A DNA stretch of 39,730 nucleotides from Clostridiales bacterium. Lineage in GTDB: Bacteria > Bacillota > Clostridia > Oscillospirales > Feifaniaceae. This document shows, piece by piece, positions 15,311 through 24,895 of the stretch. Numbering within the stretch: position 1 is the stretch's first letter; each line of letters opens with the position of its first letter. Location: NCBI GenBank assembly GCA_012719075.1, contig JAAYBB010000077.1, forward strand, positions 1 through 39,730. Direction: 5' to 3'. A model generated the notes under the pieces. It was not told where the DNA came from. It saw only the letters and a list, made by a program, of their open reading frames with translations, and did not search any database. The position numbers and the translations under genes were made by a program.

Positions 15311-16072
15311 ATGCTGTTTGACTCGCATGCACACTACGACGACCCGCGCTTTGACCGCGACCGGCACGCGCTGCTGGCATCGATGCCGGAACAGGGCGTC
15401 TCGAACATCCTGTGCTGCGCCGCCAACCTGAACTCGGCCGAGGCCTGCATCGCGCTGGCCGAGCGCTACGACTTTATCTACGCCTCGGCCGGCGTCCACC
15501 CGCACGACGCCAAGGACTTCGACCCGGCCGAGGGAGAGCGCTTCCGCCGCCTGCTCTCCCATCCAAAGTGCGTGGCACTGGGCGAGATCGGGCTGGACTA
15601 CAACCGCAACCTCTCGCCAAAGGAGCTGCAGAAGGCGGTCTTCGCCTACCAGCTCGCGCTGGCCAGGGAGTGCAAAAAGCCGGTCATCGTCCACGACCGC
15701 GACGCCCATGCCGACACGCTGGACATGCTGCGCGCATCGGGCTGCGTCGGGGTGCTGCACTGCTACTCCGGCTCGGTCGAGATGGCGCGGGAGCTGGTGG
15801 AGATGGGCTTTTACATCTCCTTTGCCGGCGTGATCACCTTTGACAACGCGCGCAGGAGCCACGAGGTCATCCGCGCGCTGCCGACCGACCGGCTCATGAT
15901 CGAGACCGACGCCCCCTACCTGGCGCCGGTGCCCCACCGCGGACAGCGCAACGACTCGCGCTATGTGCGCCACACCTGCGAGAAGATGGCCGAGGTGCTG
16001 GGCCTCCCGGTTGAGCAGACGGCCAGGCTGACCTCGGACAACGCCAAGCGCTGCTTTGGCATCACAGGTTGA
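15311..16072 (+). CDS. tatD: TatD-family metal-dependent hydrolase/deoxyribonuclease
   Basis: This cytoplasmic TIM-barrel hydrolase of the TatD family (253 residues; members act as 3'-5' exo-DNases) keeps the metal ligands: His6 and His8 (SHAH), Glu92 (GEIGLDY), His128 (VIVHDRD), His150 (LHCYSG) and Asp200 (IETDAPYL). Length and motifs match the YabD/TatD group. The ATG follows a G-run by seven bases. It is convergent with folC, and a perfect palindrome between them should terminate both. Confidence 0.95.
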   Translation: MLFDSHAHYDDPRFDRDRHALLASMPEQGVSNILCCAANLNSAEACIALAERYDFIYASAGVHPHDAKDFDPAEGERFRRLLSHPKCVALGEIGLDYNRNLSPKELQKAVFAYQLALARECKKPVIVHDRDAHADTLDMLRASGCVGVLHCYSGSVEMARELVEMGFYISFAGVITFDNARRSHEVIRALPTDRLMIETDAPYLAPVPHRGQRNDSRYVRHTCEKMAEVLGLPVEQTARLTSDNAKRCFGITG

Positions 16073-16094
16073 CTGATCGTCACGGAGCGCAAAG

Positions 16095-16120
16095 ACGCCC
16101 GGCCCCATGGGGCCGGGCGT
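16095..16120. terminator. Terminator shared by tatD and folC
   Basis: A 26-base perfect palindrome (ACGCCCGGCCCC and its complement) sits between the convergent stops, with TGTACATTTA on the plus side. Confidence 0.75.
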
Positions 16121-16139
16121 TGTACATTTATTCGGGCGA

Positions 16140-17444
16140 TCAGAACGTCCCCGCCCGCCAGGCGGCCGGGTCAAAGCGGCTGCGCAGCTCGCCGATCAGG
16201 TAAATGGAGCCGCAGGCCAGCACGGCATCCTGCGGAGAGGCCAGCGAGCGCGCCAGCGCCAGCGCCTGCGGGCCGCTGTCGCAGCAGCGGACCTCGCCGG
16301 GCAGGCAGAGCGCCTCCAGCGCCTCCCTGGGGTCGAGGGCGCGCGGATCGGGCGGCCGGGTCAGGATCAGCAGGTCGGCCTCCCCGGCCATCAGCGGCAG
16401 CGCCGTTCTCCAATCCTTGTCTGCCATCATGCCCATGACGACGATCAGCCGCCCGACCTCGGGCCGCAGCAGCGCCCTGACCGTGCGGTGCAGCACCCGG
16501 ACGCCGTCCTGGTTGTGGGCGCCGTCCAGCACCAGGTGGGGGCTTGTGGCCAGCAGCTCAAACCGCCCGGCAAAGCGGGTGCCGGCAATGCCCCCGGCAA
16601 CGATGCCGTCCGGCAGGTCAAAGCCGCGGCCGGCCAGCACCCGTGCGGTCTCAACCACCGTCAGCGCGTTGTAAATTTGATGCCGGCCGGGCATGGGCGT
16701 GAAGAGGTCGAGGCCGGCGTACTGAAAGTGGGAGCCCTCAAGCGTCTCGGAGAGGATGGTGAGGGCCGAGGGGTCGGGGCAGGCCAGCGAGGCCCCCACC
16801 TGTACGGCCCGGCTGTGCAGCACCGGCCAGACCTCCTCGGCCTGGCAGGGGTAGACCACCGACCGGCCGCCCGGCTTGATGATGCCGGCCTTCTGGGCGG
16901 CGATCTCGGCCAGCGTGCCGCCCAGCTGCTTTTGGTGGTCAAACGAGATCGAGGTCAACACGGCCGCCTCGGGCGTGTCGATCACATTGGTCACGTCCCG
17001 CGCACCGCCGATGCCGGTCTCCAGCGCCACGATGTCGCAGTTCCGGTTGGCAAAGTGCAAAAGGCCCAGCGCCGTCACCAGCTCAAACTCGGTCGGCGGG
17101 GTGTGTCTGGCCTGCTGCAGCCGCTCGACCGCCGACATGGCCGTCTCCACGGCGGCGCAGAGGTCGCGCTCCGGGATCTCCTGCCCGTCCACCGTGATGC
17201 GCTCCTCAAAGCGCTCGAGGTAGGGCGAGATAAAGCGGCCGGTGCGATAGCCGGCCCGCCGCAAGATCTCGGCCAGCATCGTGGTGGTGGAGCCCTTGCC
17301 GTTGGTGCCGGCCACGTGTACAAAGCGCAGCCGCCGGTGGGGGTTGCCCAGCTGCTCGAGCAGCGCCAGCATCCGGTCAGGCCCGGCCTTGTGGCCGGGC
17401 CTGTGGGCGCCGTGAATATAGGATAGGGCCTGTTCTCGGTTCAT
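16140..17444 (-). CDS. folC: Bifunctional folylpolyglutamate/dihydrofolate synthase
   Basis: FolC adds glutamate to dihydropteroate and to reduced folates, retaining the cofactor in the cell. The 434 residues carry the Mur-ligase-type P-loop GTNGKGS (46-52), the SPYLERFEERI segment, the ETGIGGARDVTN motif, and a C-terminal glutamate-ligase domain with LDGAHNQDG. It begins 33 bases after valS, and the two are almost certainly one transcript from the valS promoter, a common pairing in Bacillota. The ATG has GGAG eight bases upstream. Confidence 0.95.
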   Translation of the reverse strand: MNREQALSYIHGAHRPGHKAGPDRMLALLEQLGNPHRRLRFVHVAGTNGKGSTTTMLAEILRRAGYRTGRFISPYLERFEERITVDGQEIPERDLCAAVETAMSAVERLQQARHTPPTEFELVTALGLLHFANRNCDIVALETGIGGARDVTNVIDTPEAAVLTSISFDHQKQLGGTLAEIAAQKAGIIKPGGRSVVYPCQAEEVWPVLHSRAVQVGASLACPDPSALTILSETLEGSHFQYAGLDLFTPMPGRHQIYNALTVVETARVLAGRGFDLPDGIVAGGIAGTRFAGRFELLATSPHLVLDGAHNQDGVRVLHRTVRALLRPEVGRLIVVMGMMADKDWRTALPLMAGEADLLILTRPPDPRALDPREALEALCLPGEVRCCDSGPQALALARSLASPQDAVLACGSIYLIGELRSRFDPAAWRAGTF

Positions 17445-17477
17445 GACATCTCTCCAGTGACCCGACAGGGGGAGGGG

Positions 17478-20111
17478 CTAAAGCCTTTCGGCAATGGCGG
17501 CGATCGAGGCCAGCACGCGGTCCAGCATCTCGCGGTAGCGCGCATCCTTGGCGCGCTCCTCCTCGATCAGCTCGGGCGGCGCCTTGGCCAGAAAGCCCTC
17601 GTTGGCGAGCTTGCCCTGCACGCGGACCAGCTCCTTCTCCAGCCGGCCCTGCTCGGCCTGCAGGCGGGCCAGCTCCTGCCGGTAGTCCACGATGTCGCCC
17701 AGCGGGATGAAGAGGCGCGCCCCGTCGGTCACAATCGTAATGCACTCGTCGGCCGGGGGATCGAAGGAGACGCTGCTGGCCGAGGCCAGCCGCTGGAAGA
17801 AGGGAATGCCGGCCTCAAAGAGGGGGCGGCGGTCGGTCTCGATGAACAGGGCCGCCCGCTTGGAGGGGGGCACGTTCATCTCGGAGCGCCGCGCGCGGAT
17901 GGCCTTGATGGCCGACATGATCTGCTCCATCTGCGCGCCCTCCTCGGCGAAGGCGAGGGCGGGGTCGGCCTCCGGCCAGCGGTCCAGCATGATGCTGGGC
18001 TGCTCGTGGGGCAGCGCCTGGTAGATCTCCTCGGTGATGAAGGGCATGAACGGGTGCAGCAGCCGCAGCGCCGCCGAGAGCACGTGCACCAGCACCTGCT
18101 GGACCGTCTGCCGCGAGGCCTCGCTGCCCGCCTCGTCAAACAGGCGGGTCTTGACCAGCTCGATATACCAGTCGCAGAAGTCGTCCCAGAAGAAGTCGTA
18201 GAGCTTGCCGAGCGCCACGCCGAAGTCGTAGTTGTCGAGGTTTTCGGTGGCCTCCCCAATCAGGCGGGCCAGCTTGCTGAGGATCCAGCGGTCCTCGAGC
18301 GCCAGCGCCGAAGCGGGCGGCAGCTCGGCTTGCTCGACGGTCAGGTTCATCAGCACAAAGCGGGAGGCGTTCCAGATCTTTTTGGCAAAGTTGCGCGCGG
18401 CCTCGGCCTTTTCGATCGAGTAGCGGGTGTCGTTGCCGGGCGAGTTGCCGGTGATGAGCGTAAAGCGTAGCGCGTCGGCCCCGAACTGCTCAATGACCTC
18501 GAGCGGGTCGATGCCGTTGCCCAGCGACTTGCTCATCTTGCGGCCCTGCGCGTCCCGCACCAGGCCGTGGATCAACACGTCGGAGAAGGGCTTTTGCCCG
18601 GTGTGCTCGAGCCCCGAGAAAATCATGCGGGCCACCCAGAAAAAGATGATGTCGTAGCCCGTGACCAGCGTACTGGTGGGGTAGAAGTAGGCGAGGTCCT
18701 CGGTGCTGTCGGGCCAGCCCAGCGTCGAGAAGGGCCAGAGCGCCGACGAAAACCAGGTGTCCAGCACGTCCTCGTCCTGCCGCAGCGGTGCGCCGCACTT
18801 GGGACAGGTGTCGGGGTCCTGCTCGCTGACCACCGTCTCGCCGCAGGCGTCGCAGTAAAAGGCCGGGATGCGGTGTCCCCACCACAGCTGGCGCGAGACA
18901 CACCAGTCCCGCACGTTCTCCATCCAATTGTAGTAGGTCGTGGCAAAGCGCTCGGGCACAAAGCGGATGTCTCCGCTGCGCACGGCCTCGATGGCCGGCT
19001 TTGCCAGCGGCGCCATCTTGACGAACCACTGGGTCGAGGTCACGGTCTCCACGTCGGTGGAGCAGCGGTAGCAGCCGCCCACGCTGTGCAGCAGGTCCTC
19101 GGCCTTGGCCAGCTGGCCGCCGGCCTCGAGGTCGGCCAAAATGGCCTTGCGGGCCTCGTAGCGGTCGAGGCCGGCGTACTTGCCGCAGGAGGGCGCCATC
19201 TGCCCCAGGTCGTCGATGACCCGGACAAAGGCCAGCCCGTGCCGGGCCCCCATCTCAAAGTCGTTGGGGTCGTGGGAGGGGGTCACCTTGACGCAGCCGG
19301 TGCCGAACTCCATGTCGACGTACTCGTCGGCAAAGATGGGGATTTCGCGGCCGACCAGCGGCAGGATGGCGGTCTTGCCCACGAGGTGGGCGTAGCGCGC
19401 ATCCCCGGGGTGGACGGCGATGCCGGTGTCGCCCAGCATGGTCTCGGGCCGGGTGGTGGCGCAGATGATGTGCTCGTCGGAATCCTTGACCGGATAGCGG
19501 ATGTGCCAGAGGTGGCCGTTCTTCTCGGCGTACTCCACCTCGATGTCCGACAGGGCGGTGCGGCAGCCGGGGCACCAATTGATGATGCGCTCGCCGCGGT
19601 AGAGCAGCCCCTTGTTGTAGAGGTCGACAAACACCTTGCGCACGGCCCTGGAGCAACCCTCGTCCAGCGTAAAGCGCTCGCGGGTCCAGTCGCAGGCCGA
19701 GCCCAGCTTCTTGAGCTGGTTGGTGATCTGGCTGCCGTACTTCTCCTTCCAGGCCCAGGTGTACTCCAGGAACTTCTCGCGGCCGATGTCGTGGCGCGAG
19801 ATGCCGTACTCCTTGCGCAGCATGTCCTCCACCTTGGCCTGTGTGGCGATGCCGGCGTGGTCGGTGCCGGGCAGCCAGAGCGTCTCATAGCCGCGCAGCT
19901 TTTTATAGCGCGTCAGGATGTCCTGATAGGTCTCGTCCATTGCGTGACCCATGTGGAGCTGTCCCGTCACGTTCGGCGGAGGAATTACGACGCAGAACGG
20001 CTCCTTTTTGCTGTTGTTGTCGGCGGTGAAACAACCGGTTTGTTCCCAGTGGGCGTAGAGCCGGTCCTCGACCTGGCGCGGGTCGTAGACCTTTGGAAGT
20101 TCCCTTGCCAT
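17478..20111 (-). CDS. valS: Valyl-tRNA synthetase
   Basis: This class I synthetase charges tRNA-Val and edits mischarged threonine. The 877 residues contain the HIGH-type HMGH (53-56) after PPPNVTG, the CP1 editing domain (ATTRPETMLGD), a CxxC zinc site (YCDACGE and CPKCGAP), KMSKS at 525-529, an anticodon-binding helical domain, and a C-terminal coiled-coil arm (about 815-877). The ATG has AAAGGAGG. The promoter lies about 65 bases upstream, so there is no room for a T-box riboswitch, which often controls valS in related bacteria. It is co-transcribed with folC. Confidence 0.97.
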   Translation of the reverse strand: MARELPKVYDPRQVEDRLYAHWEQTGCFTADNNSKKEPFCVVIPPPNVTGQLHMGHAMDETYQDILTRYKKLRGYETLWLPGTDHAGIATQAKVEDMLRKEYGISRHDIGREKFLEYTWAWKEKYGSQITNQLKKLGSACDWTRERFTLDEGCSRAVRKVFVDLYNKGLLYRGERIINWCPGCRTALSDIEVEYAEKNGHLWHIRYPVKDSDEHIICATTRPETMLGDTGIAVHPGDARYAHLVGKTAILPLVGREIPIFADEYVDMEFGTGCVKVTPSHDPNDFEMGARHGLAFVRVIDDLGQMAPSCGKYAGLDRYEARKAILADLEAGGQLAKAEDLLHSVGGCYRCSTDVETVTSTQWFVKMAPLAKPAIEAVRSGDIRFVPERFATTYYNWMENVRDWCVSRQLWWGHRIPAFYCDACGETVVSEQDPDTCPKCGAPLRQDEDVLDTWFSSALWPFSTLGWPDSTEDLAYFYPTSTLVTGYDIIFFWVARMIFSGLEHTGQKPFSDVLIHGLVRDAQGRKMSKSLGNGIDPLEVIEQFGADALRFTLITGNSPGNDTRYSIEKAEAARNFAKKIWNASRFVLMNLTVEQAELPPASALALEDRWILSKLARLIGEATENLDNYDFGVALGKLYDFFWDDFCDWYIELVKTRLFDEAGSEASRQTVQQVLVHVLSAALRLLHPFMPFITEEIYQALPHEQPSIMLDRWPEADPALAFAEEGAQMEQIMSAIKAIRARRSEMNVPPSKRAALFIETDRRPLFEAGIPFFQRLASASSVSFDPPADECITIVTDGARLFIPLGDIVDYRQELARLQAEQGRLEKELVRVQGKLANEGFLAKAPPELIEEERAKDARYREMLDRVLASIAAIAERL

Positions 20112-20176
20112 CCGTACTCCTCCTTTAACATATTTTTAAATGACCGGGCCCGAAAAGCGCAGGCCCGGATGACTTT

Positions 20177-20206
20177 ATTATAGGTCAGCAGGCAAGTCCC
20201 AGTCAA
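20177..20206 (-). promoter_or_regulatory. Promoter for valS-folC
   Basis: TTGACT (20206-20201) and a perfect TATAAT (20182-20177) are 18 bp apart on the minus strand. The leader would be about 60 nt. Confidence 0.8.
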
Positions 20207-20238
20207 TCTATTTTCGACGCCTCCGGCCGAATGGGGCG

Positions 20239-20276
20239 AAAAAAGGCGGCCCGCCTGGTGAAAAGCGGACCGCCTT
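20239..20276 (-). terminator. Intrinsic terminator after the MBL-fold gene
   Basis: Read on the minus strand, AAAGGCGG-x-CCGC pairs with GCGG-x-CCGCCTTT with one mismatch across a ten-base loop, and a six-T run follows. Confidence 0.75.
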
Positions 20277-20300
20277 TACAGTTTTACCGGCGATTTGGAC

Positions 20301-21119
20301 TTAAAACTCCAGCGTCTCGCCGCAGCGCAGCTGCGACACCGGCAGGTGGTGCGAGAGGGCGATGCAGGCCGCAAGGTCGGTGCAGTGCATGGCGTAGAGC
20401 CGCTCCACCCGCTCCTGTGCCAACACCGAGGCGGTGGCCAAGAGCTCGTCCTCGGGCCGGTCGATCAGGTGCAGGCCGCCGGCCACGGCCGCCACGTGGT
20501 CGACGCCGGTCCTGGCCTTGGCGTGGCGCACGAGGTTGCAGACGCCGCTGTGGGTGCAGCCGGTGAGGACGAAGAGCCTGCCGCCCGAGAGGAAGTAGAG
20601 CAGCCCCTCTTCGGGCGTGGTGTCGGGCTCCCGCCGGCCGTCCACGCGGTCGACCATGCCGAACACCTGCTGCGGCTCGTGGCTGTTGCGCGGGATGCCG
20701 GTCAAGAAGCCGAGCGAGGGGGACAGCATCAGGCGCTCCCGCACCAGCGTGAGCGAGAAGGAGCGGCCGAGCTCCCGCTGCGAGATCGCGGGCGGAAAGC
20801 CGGGCGCCAAATCCCGCTTTGCGAACAGGTCGGGGTGGCAGATGACCTCGGGCCGCTGATCGGGCGGGCGCTGCGCATACAGCTCGGCCAGCGCCCACAG
20901 GCCGCCGGTGTGGTCGCTGTGGTGGTGGGAGAGCACGATGTAGTCGAGGTCGGCCAGGCTGACCCCGAGCGCCTGTGCATTCTGCAGCAGCAGGCTGCTG
21001 GCGCCGGTGTCAAACAGCACCCGGCGGCCTTCGCAGGCCACCAGCACGGCAAAGCCGGACTCGGCCAGCAGCGACGAGCCAACCGGCAGGCAGTTGTCGA
21101 TCAAGACCGTCAGGGTCAT
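20301..21119 (-). CDS. MBL-fold metallo-hydrolase (COG1237 type)
   Basis: The 272-residue protein is a metallo-beta-lactamase-fold hydrolase with the metal-binding SHHHSDHTGG motif (His65, His67, Asp69, His70) and a second-site GCTHSG motif (187-192). A GGLHL segment follows near residue 225. This pattern fits the group named after 7,8-dihydropterin-6-yl-methyl-4-(beta-D-ribofuranosyl)aminobenzene 5'-phosphate synthase of methanogens; in bacteria the substrate is unknown. No signal peptide. GGGAGGG is seven bases before the ATG. It lies 65 bases after purL on the same strand, but an A/T-rich hairpin sits in the gap and no separate promoter was found, so it may depend on read-through. Confidence 0.85.
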   Translation of the reverse strand: MTLTVLIDNCLPVGSSLLAESGFAVLVACEGRRVLFDTGASSLLLQNAQALGVSLADLDYIVLSHHHSDHTGGLWALAELYAQRPPDQRPEVICHPDLFAKRDLAPGFPPAISQRELGRSFSLTLVRERLMLSPSLGFLTGIPRNSHEPQQVFGMVDRVDGRREPDTTPEEGLLYFLSGGRLFVLTGCTHSGVCNLVRHAKARTGVDHVAAVAGGLHLIDRPEDELLATASVLAQERVERLYAMHCTDLAACIALSHHLPVSQLRCGETLEF

Positions 21120-21143
21120 TGCGCAACCCTCCCATAAGCGAAG

Positions 21144-21176
21144 AAAAAAAGCGTCCCTGCTTTACAAACGGGGCGT
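21144..21176 (-). terminator. Weak terminator-like hairpin after purL
   Basis: On the minus strand a short imperfect GC stem around TTTGTAAAG is followed by seven T (21150-21144). It may reduce expression of the downstream MBL-fold gene. Confidence 0.4.
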
Positions 21177-21184
21177 TTCCGGCA

Positions 21185-24100
21185 TTAGCTGAAGTGGCGC
21201 ACGCCGGCCGCGAGCAGCGGCTGCTCGCGCAGGCCGGGGATGTTGACGGGGGTGCCGGCCACCACCCGCTCGCTGTGGGCGCTCTTGCCCAAAATCCGGC
21301 CGCAGGGGCTCGAGAGGCCCTCCACGGCGCCGGCCGAGCCGGTGGGGTTGTAGGTGTCGCAGCTGGCCGGGTGGCCGGCGGGGTCAACGTAGCGCGTGGC
21401 GATCTGGCCGGCCTCGGCCAGAGTGGCCAGCTGGTCGGGGGAGGCGGTCAGCCGGCCCTCGCCGCCCGAGACGGGCAGCACAAAGGTCTCGCCCACCTCG
21501 CAGAGCGAGAGCCAGGGGGAGCAGACCGAGCAGACCTTAGTGGTCAAAAAGCGGTTGCGGTGCCAGCCTGCGGCGTTGACGGCCAGCGCGGGCGCGTCGG
21601 CCTGCGGGTCGCAGAAGCGGCCGCCGGGCAGCAGGCCGGTCTTGAGCAGGGCCTGGAAGCCGCTGCCGATGCCCAGCACCAGGCCGTCGCGCGCCAGCAG
21701 CGCCTCGAACGCCTCGCGGATACGGGGTTGCCGCAGCAGCGCGGCGTAAAAGCGGCCGGAGCCGCCGGGCTGGTCGAGGGGGGCATAGCCGGCCGGCAGC
21801 AGCAGGATCTGGCTCTCGGCCAGCAGGTGCTCAAAGCGGCGCAGCGACTCCAGCAGCGCCGGCCCGGTCAGGTTGTGCAGGACAAAGCTGTCGCAGCGGG
21901 CGCCGGCCGCCTCGAGCTTCTGGATGCAGTCGTACTCGCCGTTGGTGCCGGGCAGCAGCGGCAGCAGCACGCGGGGCTTGGCCGCCTTGACGGCCGGTGC
22001 TCTGGCCGCTCCGTCGCGGCAGTCGGGGCGCGGCTGCAGCTCGACGACAGAACCGTCGGCCACCGGCGCCTTGACCGGGAAGAGCTCGGCCAGCGGGGCC
22101 TCCCAAATGGCCAGCAGCTCCTCGAGCGGCAGCGTCTGGCCACCGACCGTGAGGGCCGGCTGCTCGGTCACGACGCCCACAGGGGCGCCGGGCAGGTCAT
22201 CGCCCACCAGCAGGATGCCGCCGAGGACGTCTTCAAATAAATCGTTGTCGGCCTCAAAGGCCGCGTCGAAGGCAAAGCCCAGCCGGTTGCCAAAGCACAG
22301 CTTGGCCACGCCCTCGGCCACGCCGCCGAAGCCGACGGCGTAGGCAGCCGAGACGCGGCCCTGTCCGCAGAGTCCAGTGACCTCGTCGAGCTGACCGCGC
22401 AGCACCTCGAAGTCGGGCAGGCCGTCGGCGTCCAGCGGCGGGCGCAGCAGCGTGACCCGCTCGCCGGCCCGCTTGAACTCGGGCGAGACGACCTGCGCGG
22501 CCGGCGCGGTGCAGACCGCAAAGGAGAGCAGCGTGGGCGGGACGTTGATGCCCTCGAAGCTGCCCGACATGCTGTCCTTGCCGCCGACGGCGCCGACCTC
22601 GAGCCCCATCTGGGCCAGGTAGGCGCCCAGCAGTGCCGCAAAGGGCTTGCCGAAGGCGGCCTCGCTGCTCATGCGCTCAAAGAACTCCTGGAAGCTGAGG
22701 TAGGCGGTGCGCCGGTCCCCGCCCGAGGCCACCAGCCGACAGATCGACTGGCAGACCGCCCAGACCGCCCCGTGGAAGGGGCTGGCCTCCGAGAGGGTGG
22801 GGCAGAAGCCGTAGGCCATCAGCGAGGCCGTGAGGCAGTCGCCCCGCTCGCTGGGCAGCCTGGCCGCCATGGCCTGCGAGACGGCGGCCTGATGCCGGCC
22901 GCCGGCCGGCGAGAGCAGCGTGGCCGCGCCGGCCGTGCTGTCAAACCGCTCGAGCAGCCCGCCGCGGGAGCAGACGTTGAGGTCGGCGAGCAGCGCGCGC
23001 AGGCGCGCAGGCGCGTCGCCGGCGTCGGGCGCGATGCCCTGCGGCAGCGGGGCGGGGGCCTCCACCTGGACGGCGGCCCGCTTGGGGGCGCCGCTGGAGT
23101 TCAGAAGCTCACGCGAGAGGTCCACCAGGGTCTCTCCGCGGTAGGTCATTTTGAGGCGGGGCTCCTCGGTGACCTCGGCCACGACGGTGGCCTCGAGGTT
23201 CTCCTCGGCGCAGAAGGCGCGAAAGCGTTCGAGGTCGGCCGCGGCGACGACGCAGGCCATGCGCTCCTGCGACTCCGACAGCGCCAGCTCGCCGCCGCTC
23301 AGCCCCTCGTACTTGGCGGGGATGGCGTCGAGCGTGATGGTCACGCCGTCGCAGAGCTCGCCGATGGCCACCGAGGCGCCGCCGGCGCCAAAGTCGTTGC
23401 AGCGCTTGATCAGCTTGGTGCACGCGCCGTTGCGGAAGAGCCGCACGATCTTGCGCTCCTCGGAGGCGCTGCCCTTCTGTACCTCGGCGCCGCACTCGGT
23501 CAGCGAGGAGAGGGTCTGCGGCCGCGAGCTGCCGGTGGCGGCCCCAAGGCCGTCCCGTCCGGTGCGCCCGCCCAGCAGCAGCACCAGGTCGCCGGGCTGG
23601 GGCGCCTGGCGCACGACATTTTCGGCCGGAGCGGCCGCCACGAGGGCGCCGCACTCCATGCGCTTGGCCACATAGCCGGGGTGGTAAATTTCGTCCAGAT
23701 AGCCGGCCGGCTGGCCGATCAGGCTGCCATAGGTGCTGTAGCCGGTCAGCGCCGTGGTCGTGATCTTGCGCTGCGGCAGCTTGCCGGGCAGCGTCTGGTC
23801 GAGCGGGGTGCGCGGGTCGGCCGCGCCGGTGATGCGCATGGACTGGTAGACGTAGGCCCGGCTCGAGAGCGGGTCGCGGATGCCGCCGCCGAGGCAGGTG
23901 GAGGCCCCGCCGAAGGGCTCGATCTCGGTGGGGTGGTTGTGAGTCTCGTTTTTAAAGAGCAGCAGGTAGTCGCGCAGGCCGTCGGGGAAGGCGGCCTGGA
24001 TGTTGACCGAGCAGGCGTTGACCTCCTCGCTCTCCTCCACCGGGCCCAGCAGGTCGCGGTGCTTGAGGTGGCGGGCGCCGAAGGTGGCCAGGTCCATCAG

Positions 24101-24895
24101 CGTGACCGGGCGGTCGCCGCGCAGCGGCGCGCGGTCCTCAAGGTAGCGGGCATAGGCCCGCGAGACGGCCGGGGCCTGGATGTTGATGGGGTCGAGACGG
24201 GTGTGGAAGGTGGTGTGGCGGCAGTGGTCGGACCAGTAGGTGTCCAGCAGGCGCAGCTCGGTCAGCGTCGGGTCGCGGCCCTCCTCTTCAAAATAGCGCT
24301 GCACGCAGGCGAGGTCGTCGGCGTCCATCGCAAGGCCGTAGGCCTCAATCAGCCTGGGAAGCTGGTCGGGCGCGCAGCCGCGCAGCTCGGGGACGGTGGA
24401 TTCGGGTGCGGGCGGGTCCTGGGGCATGGCCAGTGTGTCGGGCAGCGCGGCGGCGGCCTCGCGGCACTCGACCGGGTTGATCAGGTGCGCCCGGATGCGG
24501 GAAAATTCCGCCTCCGAGAGCGCGCCTTCAAACAGATAGACATCGGCGCAGGCCACCGCCGGACGCTCGCCCGGCGCCATGAGCTGCAGGCACTGCGCGG
24601 TCAGGTCGGCCCGTTCGTCGTACTGTCCCGGCAGCGACTCCACGGCGAGCAGACGGTGGGGTCCCTCGGGCAGGGGCAGCGCATCGAAGGTCGCGTCGAT
24701 CGGAGGGTCGCTGAGCACGTGGCAGACGGCCCGGGCAAAGTCGGCCTCCCCGAACCCCTCCACGTCGAAGCGGTAAAAACGTCTGACCGCCGACACCGAC
24801 GGGACCTGTAAAAATCCCCGGATGTCGTCCAGCAACCTCGCGGCCACCGCGTCAAACCCCTGCCTTCGCTCCACAAACACTCTGCGCACAGCCAT
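21185..24895 (-). CDS. purL: Phosphoribosylformylglycinamidine synthase, clostridial single-chain type
   Basis: This is the fourth step of purine synthesis: FGAR plus glutamine and ATP give FGAM. At 1236 residues it is the fused form with an N-terminal PurS-like part, two tandem synthase halves (DTYWSDHCRHTTF, then FKNETHNHPTEIEPFGGA near residue 320) and a C-terminal glutaminase. In the glutaminase the nucleophile elbow reads GIGSGFQ, with Gly1077 where the family has the catalytic Cys (normally GICNGFQ or GVCNGCQ), and SHGEGR is GGEGR. The His/Glu pair near the end (AHSER, His1207 and Glu1209) is kept. The synthase half looks intact, so the protein may use ammonia or another amidotransferase. 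The ATG follows GGGGAGGAAG. It is divergent from rbsK. Confidence 0.94.
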   Translation of the reverse strand: MAVRRVFVERRQGFDAVAARLLDDIRGFLQVPSVSAVRRFYRFDVEGFGEADFARAVCHVLSDPPIDATFDALPLPEGPHRLLAVESLPGQYDERADLTAQCLQLMAPGERPAVACADVYLFEGALSEAEFSRIRAHLINPVECREAAAALPDTLAMPQDPPAPESTVPELRGCAPDQLPRLIEAYGLAMDADDLACVQRYFEEEGRDPTLTELRLLDTYWSDHCRHTTFHTRLDPINIQAPAVSRAYARYLEDRAPLRGDRPVTLMDLATFGARHLKHRDLLGPVEESEEVNACSVNIQAAFPDGLRDYLLLFKNETHNHPTEIEPFGGASTCLGGGIRDPLSSRAYVYQSMRITGAADPRTPLDQTLPGKLPQRKITTTALTGYSTYGSLIGQPAGYLDEIYHPGYVAKRMECGALVAAAPAENVVRQAPQPGDLVLLLGGRTGRDGLGAATGSSRPQTLSSLTECGAEVQKGSASEERKIVRLFRNGACTKLIKRCNDFGAGGASVAIGELCDGVTITLDAIPAKYEGLSGGELALSESQERMACVVAAADLERFRAFCAEENLEATVVAEVTEEPRLKMTYRGETLVDLSRELLNSSGAPKRAAVQVEAPAPLPQGIAPDAGDAPARLRALLADLNVCSRGGLLERFDSTAGAATLLSPAGGRHQAAVSQAMAARLPSERGDCLTASLMAYGFCPTLSEASPFHGAVWAVCQSICRLVASGGDRRTAYLSFQEFFERMSSEAAFGKPFAALLGAYLAQMGLEVGAVGGKDSMSGSFEGINVPPTLLSFAVCTAPAAQVVSPEFKRAGERVTLLRPPLDADGLPDFEVLRGQLDEVTGLCGQGRVSAAYAVGFGGVAEGVAKLCFGNRLGFAFDAAFEADNDLFEDVLGGILLVGDDLPGAPVGVVTEQPALTVGGQTLPLEELLAIWEAPLAELFPVKAPVADGSVVELQPRPDCRDGAARAPAVKAAKPRVLLPLLPGTNGEYDCIQKLEAAGARCDSFVLHNLTGPALLESLRRFEHLLAESQILLLPAGYAPLDQPGGSGRFYAALLRQPRIREAFEALLARDGLVLGIGSGFQALLKTGLLPGGRFCDPQADAPALAVNAAGWHRNRFLTTKVCSVCSPWLSLCEVGETFVLPVSGGEGRLTASPDQLATLAEAGQIATRYVDPAGHPASCDTYNPTGSAGAVEGLSSPCGRILGKSAHSERVVAGTPVNIPGLREQPLLAAGVRHFS

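Noticed and set aside
20112-20176. T-box leader for valS
   Set aside because: The promoter is only about 65 bases upstream, so there is no room for the element.
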